A stretch of 56,861 nucleotides of DNA from an uncultured Eubacteriales bacterium. Lineage in GTDB: Bacteria; Bacillota; Clostridia; Oscillospirales; Oscillospiraceae. The notes under the pieces are model-generated. The model made no database searches, was not told the origin of the DNA, and worked only from the letters and a program-made list of their open reading frames with translations. Location of the stretch: positions 1-56,861 of the forward strand of contig ONCI01000011.1 in the NCBI GenBank assembly GCA_900316255.1, written 5' to 3'. The stretch's first letter is position 1, and every line of letters starts with the position of its first letter. Of this stretch, positions 24,980 to 33,604 are shown in pieces. The position numbers and the translations under genes are program-made.

Positions 24980-25771
24980 ATGCAGAACGATTCCGGCCTG
25001 TGGGTGATCCGACCCTTCAACATGGAGTTTCTTGTGACCTTTGGTGCGTTCCTGGCGCTTCTGATCCTGGCAAGTCTGCTGCTGCGCAAAAAGAGCGAAA
25101 AGACCCGGCAGGGAGTGCTGGTCGCCGCCTGCCTTGTGACCTTCGTGGGCTTTTTCTTCTACAAGTATTATCTCTCCGTGGATGCGCCCTATAATCAGCT
25201 CATCGCGGAACGGGGCGGCTTCAACTGGTGGGGCGAGCTGCCGCTGCATCTGTGCAACATCAACATGATGCTGATCCCCATTGCCGTGCTGCGGAAGAGC
25301 CGGCCGATGATGGCCTTCGGCTTTTTCCTGGCCCCGCTGGGCGCCATGATGGCCCTGGCCATGCCCGGCGTCGGCTTTGACGGCTATTCGCTGCTGCTGC
25401 CCAGGATGCTGGGCTACTACGGCACCCACTTCATGATCGTTATCGAGGGGCTGGCCATCGTGAGCTTCGGCCTGTACCGGCCTTCGTTCCGGGATCTGCC
25501 CCGCACGCTGCTGACGGCGCTGCTGGTCACCTTCGGGGTCTTTCTCATCAACATGCTGCTGCGCTGGACCGGCCTGTACCCCAAGGCCAATTACTTTTAC
25601 TCCGTGGAAACGGAGGGGAATCCTCTGCTGGAGATCTTTCACCGCTGGATCCCGCTGCCCTTCCTGTACCTGATGCCCTCCGTCCTGATCCTGGGCAGCT
25701 ATATGTGCCTCATCACCGGAGGCTTCGCCCTGGCAGACGCGCGGAGGAAAAAGAAAGAAGCGGACGGCTGA
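24980..25771 (+). CDS. YwaF/TIGR02206 family membrane protein
   Basis: A 263-residue polytopic protein with about seven helices. The conserved LPLHLCNINMML near residue 85-96 is the family signature of TIGR02206/YwaF proteins, which are related to the TMEM164 acyltransferase-like group. The C-terminus is basic (DARRKKKEADG). Function in bacteria is not established. Its own promoter and a bidirectional terminator make it a single-gene transcript. Confidence 0.8.
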   Translation: MQNDSGLWVIRPFNMEFLVTFGAFLALLILASLLLRKKSEKTRQGVLVAACLVTFVGFFFYKYYLSVDAPYNQLIAERGGFNWWGELPLHLCNINMMLIPIAVLRKSRPMMAFGFFLAPLGAMMALAMPGVGFDGYSLLLPRMLGYYGTHFMIVIEGLAIVSFGLYRPSFRDLPRTLLTALLVTFGVFLINMLLRWTGLYPKANYFYSVETEGNPLLEIFHRWIPLPFLYLMPSVLILGSYMCLITGGFALADARRKKKEADG

Positions 25772-25785
25772 ATCGCCTGCAACAG

Positions 25786-25824
25786 AAAAAACGTGATCCC
25801 CTCGAAAGAGAGGATCACGTTTTT
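25786..25824. terminator. Bidirectional terminator between YwaF and RidA genes
   Basis: AAAAACGTGATCC and GGATCACGTTTTT arms with an inner CTC GAAA GAG; A run on one side and T run on the other serve both convergent genes. Confidence 0.85.
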
Positions 25825-25838
25825 GCGTTGTCGGCAAA

Positions 25839-26210
25839 TCAGAGCTCCGCGATGACTTCGCACTCCAGCAGCACGTCCTTGGGAAGCCGCGCCACCTCCA
25901 CGCAGGAGCGGGCGGGGAAGGGTTCGGTGAAATACTGGGCATAGATGGCGTTGATGGCGCCGAAATCGTCCATGTTCTTGATGAACACCGTGGTCTTCAC
26001 CGTCTTGGACAGGTCAGAGCCCGCAGCCTTCAGCAGCTCACCCAGATTCTTGAAGACCTGGTGGGCCTGGGCCTCCAGCCCCTCGGCCAGCGCGCCGGTC
26101 TCAGGAATGATGGGGATCTGTCCGGAGGTGTAGACCAGGTTGCCCACGATCTGGGCCTGGGAATAAGGGCCGATGGCGGCCGGTGCCTTGTTGGTAGAAA
26201 CAGCTTTCAT
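25839..26210 (-). CDS. ridA: RidA family reactive-intermediate deaminase
   Basis: A 123-residue YjgF/YER057c/UK114 protein. Conserved segments: PAAIGPYSQAQIVGNLVYTS at the N-terminus, GQIPIIPETG, and PARSCVEVARLPKDVLLECE near the C-terminus with the Arg that binds the substrate carboxylate. RidA hydrolyses the enamine/imine intermediates released by PLP dehydratases. It lies just downstream of threonine dehydratase on the same strand, which produces exactly such intermediates. The two genes are separated by about 110 bases holding a repeat element. The RNA would end at the hairpin following its stop. Confidence 0.92.
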   Translation of the reverse strand: MKAVSTNKAPAAIGPYSQAQIVGNLVYTSGQIPIIPETGALAEGLEAQAHQVFKNLGELLKAAGSDLSKTVKTTVFIKNMDDFGAINAIYAQYFTEPFPARSCVEVARLPKDVLLECEVIAEL

Positions 26211-26231
26211 TACGATCTCCTTTCCTTATAA

Positions 26232-26281
26232 CCTCCCCTGTGCAAGGGGAGGTGCCGAGCGGAGCGAGGCGGAAGGGTTGT
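26232..26281. repeat. Dispersed palindromic intergenic element (second copy)
   Basis: CCTCCCC TGTGCAA GGGGAGG hairpin (26232-26252), then TGCC, a GCGGAGCGAGGC stretch and GGAAGGGTTG. Organised like the element at 23829-23896 on the opposite strand. It sits between ilvA and ridA, within their transcript. Confidence 0.5.
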
Positions 26282-26323
26282 CCAGCTCGCTTGGGCATTC
26301 ATTCTAAAAACTAAAAACTTAAT

Positions 26324-27538
26324 TCATTCCGTCTCCATCGCCACCTCGCAGCCGGTGGCGGCGATGGCGTCGATGACACTCTTGCCGTGTTCCGCTCCGC
26401 CCACTTCGCAGACCACATGGACGCTGGTTTGACCGGGGTTCAGGCGGCGGTAGAGCTGGTCATGCTGCACGGAGATGACGTTGGCCCGCTTGTCGGCCAG
26501 AACGGAGAGCAGCTGCACCAGGCTGCCGGGACGGTCCGCCAGGGTGGCGACGAACTTGAGGCGGCGGTTGCGGGCCACCAGACCCTGCTCAATGATGCTC
26601 TGCAGAAAGCTCACGTCCACGTTGCCGCCGGACATGAGGCAGACCACCCGCTTGCCCGTTACGTCGATCTTGCCGCTGAGCACCGCGGCCAGGGGCGTGG
26701 CGCCGGCGGGCTCCACGATCTGCTTGCAGCGCTCCATCAGCAGCAGGATGGCGTTGGCGATTTCCCGCTCGGAGACGGTGACCACCCCGGCGGCGTATTT
26801 GTTGATGAGATCCACGGTGATGTCGCCGGGGACCTTCACGGCGATGCCGTCGGCAATGGTGCTGGCAGTCTCGGTGGTGACCAGCTTCTTCTGCTGGAAG
26901 CTCAGGGCGATGGCGGGGGCTCCCTCCGCCTGGACGCCGTAGACCTTGACCCGGGGATTCAGCAGGTGGGCGGCCAGGGCCATGCCGGCAAGCAATCCGC
27001 CGCCTCCCGCGGGGACGATGATGATATCCGCCGTGGGCAGATCGCCCAGGATCTCCAGAGCCAGGGTGCCCTGACCGGCAATGACCTCCAGGTCGTTATA
27101 GGGATGGAGAAATTTGGCGCCCTCCTCCTCGCAGATGCGCAGGGCCTCCTGATAGGCGTCGTCATAGCAGGAGCCGGTGAGTACCACCTTGGCGCCGTAG
27201 CCCTCGGTGGCCTGGACCTTGGCGATGGGCGCGGCCTTGGGCATGACGATGGTGGCGGGAATGCCGAAGCGGCTGGAGGCATAGGCCACGCCCTGGGCGT
27301 GGTTGCCGGCGGAGGAGGCCACCACCGGGCAGCGCTCGCCCCGCTCGATCATGCATGCGATCTTGTTGGAGGCGCCGCGGATCTTGAAGGAGCCGGTCTT
27401 CTGGCGGTTTTCGCATTTCAGGTAGACCTTGCCGCCGGTGAGCTTGGAGAAGGTGGACGACAGGTCCAGCTCGGTATGGTGCAGGATGGGTTTCAAACGC
27501 TCGGCTGCACGTTCAAAATCGTACAGTTCCAATTCCAT
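26324..27538 (-). CDS. ilvA: Threonine ammonia-lyase (dehydratase) with C-terminal ACT-like domain
   Basis: A 404-residue PLP enzyme that deaminates threonine to 2-oxobutanoate (also serine to pyruvate). The PLP Lys is in KTGSFKIRGASNKIA near residue 55; SSAGNHAQGVAYAS and the phosphate-binding VPAGGGGLLAG follow. Residues 325-404 form a single ACT-like domain (KFVATLADRPGSLVQLLSVL). The length fits the IlvA/TdcB type with one ACT-like domain. Whether it feeds isoleucine synthesis or catabolism cannot be read off; no ilv genes are near. The ATG follows GGAGGGAAC; an upstream in-frame ATG at 27568 lacks a ribosome site. Confidence 0.92.
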   Translation of the reverse strand: MELELYDFERAAERLKPILHHTELDLSSTFSKLTGGKVYLKCENRQKTGSFKIRGASNKIACMIERGERCPVVASSAGNHAQGVAYASSRFGIPATIVMPKAAPIAKVQATEGYGAKVVLTGSCYDDAYQEALRICEEEGAKFLHPYNDLEVIAGQGTLALEILGDLPTADIIIVPAGGGGLLAGMALAAHLLNPRVKVYGVQAEGAPAIALSFQQKKLVTTETASTIADGIAVKVPGDITVDLINKYAAGVVTVSEREIANAILLLMERCKQIVEPAGATPLAAVLSGKIDVTGKRVVCLMSGGNVDVSFLQSIIEQGLVARNRRLKFVATLADRPGSLVQLLSVLADKRANVISVQHDQLYRRLNPGQTSVHVVCEVGGAEHGKSVIDAIAATGCEVAMETE

Positions 27539-27856
27539 GTTGTTCCCTCCGTTCGGTAGAATGAACAAAACTTGCCGGCTATATTGTAAATCAATTGGTG
27601 GAAGAATGCAACGAGGAAAGAGAAAATCTTTCCTCCTCCGTGTCGTCCGAACGAGCAGGATGGAAACACGGAGAGGGGAGTGTGTACAGTACTGCGCTGA
27701 CCGGTATGGCAGTGCTTTGAGAGAGAAGAGAGAACCGCGGAAAACAGGGTCCTTTGTGCTTTTTAGGGGCTGCGTTTCCCTCTTTTCTTTTTCCTGCGCC
27801 TATGATATAATGCCGCCGTATCTCAAGCTCAGTCTCAGCCGTTCCGGGAAAAAAGT
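27539..27856. other. Intergenic region between divergent ilvA and ABC transporter genes
   Basis: No gene is supported. The left end holds the ilvA promoter. On the plus strand, TATAAT at 27806-27811 is a good -10 for the ABC operon but I see only a weak T-rich -35. The middle, about 27615-27790, shows no clear structure. Confidence 0.5.
27583..27611 (-). promoter_or_regulatory. Sigma-A promoter of ilvA-ridA
   Basis: Minus-strand TTGCAT (27606-27611), 17 bases, TACAAT (27583-27588), about 45 bases before the ilvA start. Confidence 0.6.
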
Positions 27857-29695
27857 ATGGAAAACGAAAAAAAGACCAAAACAAAAGAAGAAAAGGCTTT
27901 CAGCAGAAAGCTGCTGTGGGACTTCCTGAAGGGGAGCAAGCTGTTTTTTATCATCAGCATGCTCTCCGCGGCCGTGGCCGCGTTGGCGGACATGGTAAGC
28001 CCCCAGATCATCCGCATGGCGGTGGACAATGCCTTGGGCGGGAAGGAGAGCAATCTCTCCCCCTTTGTCATGGGCATCGTGGACCGCTTTGGCGGCTTTG
28101 CCTATCTGGGCGAGCACATCTGGATCATGGCGGCGGCGATCCTGGTGGTGGCGGCGGCGAAGGTGGTGGCCCAGTACTGCTTCCGGGTGTACAACACCAA
28201 GGGCGCCGAGACCCTGACCAAAACCATGCGGGACCGGCTCTTCGGCCATATCGAGCGCCTGCCCTATGCCTGGCACGCCAAGCACCGCACCGGCGACATC
28301 ATCCAGCGCTGCACCTCGGATATCGAGACCATGAAGCGCTTCGTGTCCGAGCAGATGACCTCCATCTTCCGGATCCTGGTGCTGCTGGTGCTGTCGCTGA
28401 GCTTCATGCTCTCCATGAACTGGAAGCTCACCGTCATCGCCATGCTGCCGGTGCCCTATGTGATCCTGCGCTCCTTCCAGTTCCACCGGAAGATCGGCGC
28501 GGCCTTTCTGGACTGCGACGAAAACGAGGGCAAGCTCTCCGCCATGGCCCAGGAGAACCTCACCGGGGTGCGGGTAGTCCGCGCCTTCGGGCGGGAGCGC
28601 TACGAGAAGGACCGCTTTGAGCAGCAGAACGAGCACTACACCAATCTCTGGATGAAGCTGGCCAGCCCCATGGCCCGGTTCTGGAGCATCAGCGACGTGC
28701 TCTCCGGCCTGCAGATCATGCTGATCGTGGTGTTCGGCTCCTGGCTCTGCATCCGGGGGGAGATGCTCCCCGGCGAATACATCGCCTTTCTGAGCTACGG
28801 CGCCACCATGACCTGGCCCGTGCGTATGCTGGGGCGTATGATCTCCGAAATGAGCAAGGCCGGCGTCTCCATCGACCGCGTGGCCTATATCATGCGGGCG
28901 GAGGAGGAGAAGGAGACCGGCAAGGCCCTGACCCCGCCCATGGACCGGGATATCCGCTTTGACCATGTGTCCTTTGCCTATGAGGGCAGCCCCGAGATCC
29001 TCCACGACATCAGCTTCACCATGAAGGCCGGCAGCACCCTGGGCATCCTGGGCGGCACCGGCAGCGGCAAGAGCACCATGATGCTCCTGCTGGACAAGCT
29101 CTACCCGCTGCCCGAGGGAAGCGGCAGCATCACCGTGGGCGGCGTGGACCTGCGGGATATCCAGACCCGGCACCTGCGGCAGAACATCGGCATGGTCCTG
29201 CAGGAGCCCTATCTCTTCTCCCGCACCATTGCCGAGAATATCAGCATCACCGAGGACGAAATGCCCATGGAGCGCATCCGGGAGGCATCCCGGGCCGCCT
29301 GTCTGGACGAGACGGTGGAGAGCTTCCAGAAGGGCTACGACACCTTTGTGGGCGAACGGGGCGTGACCCTCTCCGGCGGCCAGAAGCAGCGGGCCGCCAT
29401 CGCCCGCACCCTGACCCAGCAGAGCCCCATCATGATCTTTGACGACTCCCTCTCCGCCGTGGATACGGAGACCGACGCCAAAATCCGCAAAGCGCTGGAG
29501 AGCCGCTTCGGCAGCGCCAGCATCATCCTCATCTCCCACCGGATCACCACCCTCTCCAAGGCGGATCAGATCCTGGTGCTGGATCACGGACGCATCGCGG
29601 AGATGGGCACCCACGAGCAGCTCAAGACCGGCGGCGGGATCTATCAGAAGATCTGCGAGATCCAGTCCGCCAGCGCAGAGGAGGTGTCGGCATGA
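27857..29695 (+). CDS. ABC exporter subunit with degenerate Walker B (heterodimer half A)
   Basis: A 612-residue exporter half with an N-terminal six-helix domain (residues about 20-340) and a nucleotide-binding domain. Walker A is GGTGSGKST near 398, the ABC signature is the canonical LSGGQKQR near 506, and Walker B is IMIFDDSLSAVD near 525, where the catalytic Glu is replaced by Asp. Its partner, starting four bases before this gene's stop (ATGA overlap), has the reverse pattern. This is the hallmark of asymmetric heterodimeric exporters (TM287/288, BmrCD type). Substrate unknown; such pumps move drugs, lipids or peptides. Confidence 0.92.
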   Translation: MENEKKTKTKEEKAFSRKLLWDFLKGSKLFFIISMLSAAVAALADMVSPQIIRMAVDNALGGKESNLSPFVMGIVDRFGGFAYLGEHIWIMAAAILVVAAAKVVAQYCFRVYNTKGAETLTKTMRDRLFGHIERLPYAWHAKHRTGDIIQRCTSDIETMKRFVSEQMTSIFRILVLLVLSLSFMLSMNWKLTVIAMLPVPYVILRSFQFHRKIGAAFLDCDENEGKLSAMAQENLTGVRVVRAFGRERYEKDRFEQQNEHYTNLWMKLASPMARFWSISDVLSGLQIMLIVVFGSWLCIRGEMLPGEYIAFLSYGATMTWPVRMLGRMISEMSKAGVSIDRVAYIMRAEEEKETGKALTPPMDRDIRFDHVSFAYEGSPEILHDISFTMKAGSTLGILGGTGSGKSTMMLLLDKLYPLPEGSGSITVGGVDLRDIQTRHLRQNIGMVLQEPYLFSRTIAENISITEDEMPMERIREASRAACLDETVESFQKGYDTFVGERGVTLSGGQKQRAAIARTLTQQSPIMIFDDSLSAVDTETDAKIRKALESRFGSASIILISHRITTLSKADQILVLDHGRIAEMGTHEQLKTGGGIYQKICEIQSASAEEVSA

Positions 29696-31503
29696 AAAAC
29701 GAGACCTCCAAGCAGAAGAACCTGAAGTTCTTCGGCATCGGCAAGGTGCTGCCCTACCTGAAAAACTACAAGAAGCCCCTGTTCTTCATGATCCTGGGCA
29801 GCCTTGTGGGAAGCCTGGTGGATACCGGCGTCCCCCTCTTCCAGCGCTATGCTCTGAACCACTTCATCGGCGAGGGGACCCTGGACACCATCGTGCTCTT
29901 TGTGATCCTCTATCTCACGCTGATCTGCGGCGGCGCCCTCTTTAACTACGTCTCCGCCATGTACAGCATGAAGATCGAGGTGGGGGTGGACCGGGACCTG
30001 CGCAACGCGGCATTTACCCACCTGCAGACCCTGTCCTTCTCCTACTACAACCAAAACAGCGTGGGCTACATCCACTCCCGGGTCATGTCCGATACCCAGC
30101 GTATCGGCTCCCTGGTGTCCTGGACCGTGCTGGAAAGCCTCTGGCAGATCGGCTATGTGGTGGGCGCGGTGGTGGTGATGCTTGCCATCAACACCAGGCT
30201 CGCCCTGCTGGTCATCGCAGTGCTGCCCCTGACGGTGCTGCTCTTCAGCCTGTTTCAGGCACGTCTCACCAAGGCCAACCGGGAGATCCGGGAGCTGAAC
30301 TCCCAGATCACCGGCGACTTCAACGAGGGCATCACCGGCGCCCGGACCATCAAGACCCTGGTGATCGAGGAGAAGATGGAGAAGTCCTTCGTCACCGACA
30401 CGGCCTCCATGCGCCGCAAGAGCGTGGGCGCCGCCCGGCTGCGGGGCGCCTTCGCCGTCACCATGAACTTCGCCTCCTCCCTGGCCCTGGCCATCGTGCT
30501 CTGGAAGGGCGGCGTCATCGCCAAGACCCAGATCGGCACCTTCTCCATGTTCATGTCCTATGCCCAGGGCATGATGGAGCCGGTACGCTGGATCGTGGAC
30601 GCCATCTCCGACCTGATCACCACCCAGGTGAACATCGAACGGCTCACCAGACTCCTGGAGACCCGGCCCGATGTCAACGACAGCGCTGAGGTCACCGCCA
30701 TTTACGGCGACAGCTTTGAGCCCAAAAAGGAGAACTGGGAGCCCATCCGGGGCGATATCCGCTTTGAGGACGTGTCCTTCCAGTACCCGGACGGGGACGA
30801 GAAGATCCTGGAGCACTTCAACCTGGACATCCCCTTCGGCACCAACGTTGCCATCGTGGGGGAGACCGGCGCGGGCAAATCCACCCTGGCCAATCTGATC
30901 TGCCGCTTCTACGAGCCCACCGAGGGCAAGGTGCTCATCGACGGGCGGGACGCCCGGGAGCGCAGCCAGCTCTGGCTCCACTCCGCCATCGGCTATGTGC
31001 TGCAGACGCCCCACCTCTTCTCCGGCACCGTGCGGGAAAACCTGCTCTACGGCAATCCCGACGCCACGGAGGAACAGATCGACCGGGCCCTGGAGCTGGT
31101 CAGCGCCAGGGGCGTGGTGGAGAAGCTGGAAAAGGGCCTGGACACCGACGTGGGCGAGGGGGGCGACATGCTCTCCACCGGCGAAAAGCAGCTCATCTCC
31201 TTTGCCCGGGCCATCCTGGCCGATCCCCGGATCCTGGTGCTGGACGAGGCCACCGCCTCCGTGGACACCATCACCGAGCAGAAGATCCAGGCCGCCATCG
31301 ACACCATCATCCGTGGCCGCACCTCCATCGTCATCGCCCACCGGCTCTCCACCGTGCGAAACGCCGACGTGATCCTGGTGGTGAAGGACGGCAAGATCGT
31401 GGAGCGGGGCCGGCACGAGGAGCTGATGGCCGCCAGAGGCGTCTACTATCGGCTCTACACTCGCCAGTACGAGGACGAGGCAACCTATTCCGTGCTGGGG
31501 TGA
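29692..31503 (+). CDS. ABC exporter subunit with canonical Walker B and degenerate signature (heterodimer half B)
   Basis: A 603-residue exporter half, membrane domain then nucleotide-binding domain. Walker A is GETGAGKST near 390, the signature is LSTGEKQL near 494 instead of LSGGQ, and Walker B is ILVLDEATASVD near 514 with the catalytic Glu. Together with half A, one composite ATP site is fully consensus (this Walker A/B with the LSGGQ of A) and the other degenerate. It is translationally coupled to half A by the ATGA overlap. An intrinsic terminator follows. Confidence 0.92.
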   Translation: MKNETSKQKNLKFFGIGKVLPYLKNYKKPLFFMILGSLVGSLVDTGVPLFQRYALNHFIGEGTLDTIVLFVILYLTLICGGALFNYVSAMYSMKIEVGVDRDLRNAAFTHLQTLSFSYYNQNSVGYIHSRVMSDTQRIGSLVSWTVLESLWQIGYVVGAVVVMLAINTRLALLVIAVLPLTVLLFSLFQARLTKANREIRELNSQITGDFNEGITGARTIKTLVIEEKMEKSFVTDTASMRRKSVGAARLRGAFAVTMNFASSLALAIVLWKGGVIAKTQIGTFSMFMSYAQGMMEPVRWIVDAISDLITTQVNIERLTRLLETRPDVNDSAEVTAIYGDSFEPKKENWEPIRGDIRFEDVSFQYPDGDEKILEHFNLDIPFGTNVAIVGETGAGKSTLANLICRFYEPTEGKVLIDGRDARERSQLWLHSAIGYVLQTPHLFSGTVRENLLYGNPDATEEQIDRALELVSARGVVEKLEKGLDTDVGEGGDMLSTGEKQLISFARAILADPRILVLDEATASVDTITEQKIQAAIDTIIRGRTSIVIAHRLSTVRNADVILVVKDGKIVERGRHEELMAARGVYYRLYTRQYEDEATYSVLG

Positions 31504-31538
31504 GGTTCGTTTTGCGTTTTCAGATTTGCGTTTTGAGG

Positions 31539-31575
31539 AGACGGGGGACCGGAGACAGGGTTCCCCCGTCTTTTT
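31539..31575 (+). terminator. Intrinsic terminator of the ABC exporter operon
   Basis: AGACGGGGGA and TCCCCCGTCT arms with a T5 tail. Confidence 0.85.
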
Positions 31576-31595
31576 GTTCTGCTGGAAAATAATCC

Positions 31596-31623
31596 TTGAC
31601 AAAACGGATTTCTCTGCTATAAT
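31596..31623 (+). promoter_or_regulatory. Consensus promoter of the tRNA-Leu gene
   Basis: TTGACA and TATAAT, both perfect, with a 16-base spacer, 72 bases upstream of the mature tRNA 5' end. Confidence 0.85.
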
Positions 31624-31695
31624 GACTTTTGCCTTAAATGTGGCGGGCCAAAATGGTGCAAACGACTTTCAATGGAGCCGGAGCATCGGCCGTAT

Positions 31696-31777
31696 GCGAG
31701 AGTGCTGGAACAGGTAGACAGGCACGTTTGAGGGGCGTGTGTCAACCGACGTGGGAGTTCAAGTCTCCTCTCTCGCA
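31696..31777 (+). tRNA. tRNA-Leu (anticodon GAG)
   Basis: An 82-base class II tRNA. Acceptor arms GCGAGAG (31696-31702) and CTCTCGC (31770-31776) pair perfectly. The anticodon stem CACGT/GCGTG encloses the loop TTGAGGG, giving anticodon GAG for CTC/CTT codons. The T arm reads GGGAG-TTCAAGT-CTCCT. A long variable arm (GTGTCAACCGACG region) fits tRNA-Leu. CCA is not encoded. A perfect promoter lies upstream; no clear terminator follows. Confidence 0.93.
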
Positions 31778-31951
31778 CGACCGGGAAACCGGCCGGGTGA
31801 GATCAAGCCGGCGCATGCCTTGACGATACGGCAGCCCGGTGATAGAATGATCTTGCAAACAATCTTGTTTACGCAGGTTTTATTGCCCGCCTGATTCCTT
31901 TTGCGTACAGTGCCATGCCTCCGACGGAGGCGGAGAGAGGAGAGCCCGGAG

Positions 31952-32695
31952 ATGAAACGACGCCTTTTGATCCTGTGCCTGCTTGTTGTTTTTATGTTTG
32001 GCTGCCTGGGCCTTTCCGGCTGCACGTTAAAAAATGAGACGCTGGATCAACAGATGAGCCTGGTCGTCGCCGCTCTGAATGAGGGGGACGAGGCTGCCTT
32101 TGCGGCCCTGCTCTATCCCGGCATGGAGGAGGAATACGACCTGCAGGCGCTCTTTGACCAGATGGAGGAGTATTGGGTGCCTGTCGCCCCGGAGGAGCTC
32201 TCCCTTGTGTCCTTTCATATCCGGAAGGGGACGGCCGGGAATGTCAGCGAGGGAATGTATACCGTGCCCGGGAATGAGAAGATCAATTCCCTGCAGCTGG
32301 TATATGTTGAGAACGAAGAGGGACGCGGTTTGAGCACGGTGTATCTGCAGCAGTGGGACGAACGGGAAGCCGACGGCGCGGGCAGATCCACCCCGGAGTG
32401 GATCTTGACCGGGCTCTGCGTGGCCTTTCAGATCCTGACGATCGTGGACGTCCTGGTGAAAAAGCCGCGGAAGTACGGATGGTATGTGGTTCTGGCCCTG
32501 TTTTTCTTCACCTTTTCCCTGCACCTGAACGAAAGCTCCTTCGGCCTCACCCTCCCGATCGGCGCCATTGTCTATTGGTGCATGCGCGGGAAGCTGCTGC
32601 GGGAGAAGGCGAAGCTTGGAGCTGCGGCCATCTCTTCCGCGGCCATCTCCCCGGAGGATCCCGGGGCGGACACGGAGGAGACCGGCGAAAGCTGA
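31952..32695 (+). CDS. Membrane-anchored lipoprotein with two C-terminal helices
   Basis: A 247-residue protein with a lipoprotein signal peptide: a hydrophobic core (LLILCLLVVFMFGCLGL) then lipobox LSGC at about residues 22-25. The outer part, residues 25-150, is acidic and of no recognised family (a segment reads QQMSLVVAALNEGDEAAFAAL, as in small NTF2-like domains). Two or three hydrophobic helices near 153-205 (ILTGLCVAFQILTIVDVLV; YGWYVVLALFFFTFSLHL) follow. Family unknown. The ATG follows GAGAGGAG. Confidence 0.6.
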   Translation: MKRRLLILCLLVVFMFGCLGLSGCTLKNETLDQQMSLVVAALNEGDEAAFAALLYPGMEEEYDLQALFDQMEEYWVPVAPEELSLVSFHIRKGTAGNVSEGMYTVPGNEKINSLQLVYVENEEGRGLSTVYLQQWDEREADGAGRSTPEWILTGLCVAFQILTIVDVLVKKPRKYGWYVVLALFFFTFSLHLNESSFGLTLPIGAIVYWCMRGKLLREKAKLGAAAISSAAISPEDPGADTEETGES

Positions 32696-32708
32696 AAAGA
32701 TAAGAAGG

Positions 32709-32754
32709 AAAAGCGGAAAGCAGCCCGGACTTTCGGGCCGCTTTCCGCTTTTTT
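32709..32754 (+). terminator. Intrinsic terminator after the lipoprotein gene
   Basis: AAAAGCGGAAAGC and GCTTTCCGCTTTT arms around an inner CCCG...CGGG stem, six T. Confidence 0.9.
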
Positions 32755-32815
32755 GTTTGCAATCTGCCCTTTGGCGTACTACAATAGAAAAAACACACGA
32801 TGGGGAGGACCTTCC

Positions 32816-33577
32816 ATGAGGATCGCGGTGATCACCGGCGCCTCCGCCGGGATCGGGAGAGAATTTGTCTATGCGGTGGACCGCCGGATGCAGCTGGATG
32901 AGATCTGGGTCATCGCCCGGCGGGAGGAGCGCTTGCTGGAACTGCGGGAAAAGTGCCGCAACCCCATCCGGCCCATCTCCCTGGACCTTTCGGACACGGA
33001 GAATGTCCGGCAGATCCAGGCCCTCCTGGAACAGGAGCGGCCGGAGATCACGCTGCTCATCAATGCGGCGGGCTGCGGCGTCTTCGGGCCTTTTGAAGAA
33101 AAGGACCTGGATCGGCTCCTCATGAGCGCCCGGCTCAACGCACTGACGCTGACTGCTATGTGCCATGTTTGCCTTCCCTATATGAAGGCGGGCTCCGCCA
33201 TTGTGAACATGGGCTCCAACTCCGCATGGCAGCCGGTGCCCTGGCAGGCGGTGTACGGAGCCAGCAAGAGCTATGTGCTGAATCTGTCCCGGGCCATCGG
33301 GCGGGAGCTGAAGCCCCGGGGCGTCCATGTGATGTGCGTCTGCCCCGGCTGGATCAAGACCGAGTTTCAGCAGAACGCCCGCCACGACGACTATATCCGC
33401 TATGTAGACCGCTGGTACGGTCCCGACGAGGTGGCGGAGCAGGCCATGCAGGATCTGGAAAAGAAAAAGACCGTGTCCATCCTGGGACACCCGGTGCGTC
33501 GCCAGGTGCGTCTGGTGAAGTTCCTGCCGGTGAAGCTTGTGATGGACATCTGGTGCAGGCAGCAGGGGATCCGGTGA
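32816..33577 (+). CDS. Short-chain dehydrogenase/reductase
   Basis: A 253-residue classical SDR with a Rossmann fold. The cofactor motif TGASAGIGRE (TGxxxGxG) is at residues 7-16, NAAG at about 80, and the catalytic YxxxK as VYGASKSYVLN near 145. A Ser three turns upstream (MGSNSAW) completes the triad. The C-terminus has a basic amphipathic stretch. The substrate is unknown; similar enzymes in Clostridia are annotated only as SDR. It sits 27 bases before the GH3 gene. GGGGAGGACC precedes the ATG. Confidence 0.88.
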   Translation: MRIAVITGASAGIGREFVYAVDRRMQLDEIWVIARREERLLELREKCRNPIRPISLDLSDTENVRQIQALLEQERPEITLLINAAGCGVFGPFEEKDLDRLLMSARLNALTLTAMCHVCLPYMKAGSAIVNMGSNSAWQPVPWQAVYGASKSYVLNLSRAIGRELKPRGVHVMCVCPGWIKTEFQQNARHDDYIRYVDRWYGPDEVAEQAMQDLEKKKTVSILGHPVRRQVRLVKFLPVKLVMDIWCRQQGIR

Positions 33578-33604
33578 TCGAAAACGGAGCGGGGAGGAGA
33601 AAAC

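Noticed and set aside
27615..27790. A small gene or riboswitch between ilvA and the ABC operon
   Set aside because: No ribosome site with a sensible frame, no recognisable aptamer or conserved structure.
31504..31951. Coding frames around the tRNA-Leu gene
   Set aside because: They overlap the tRNA, its promoter and terminators; no ribosome site or family match.
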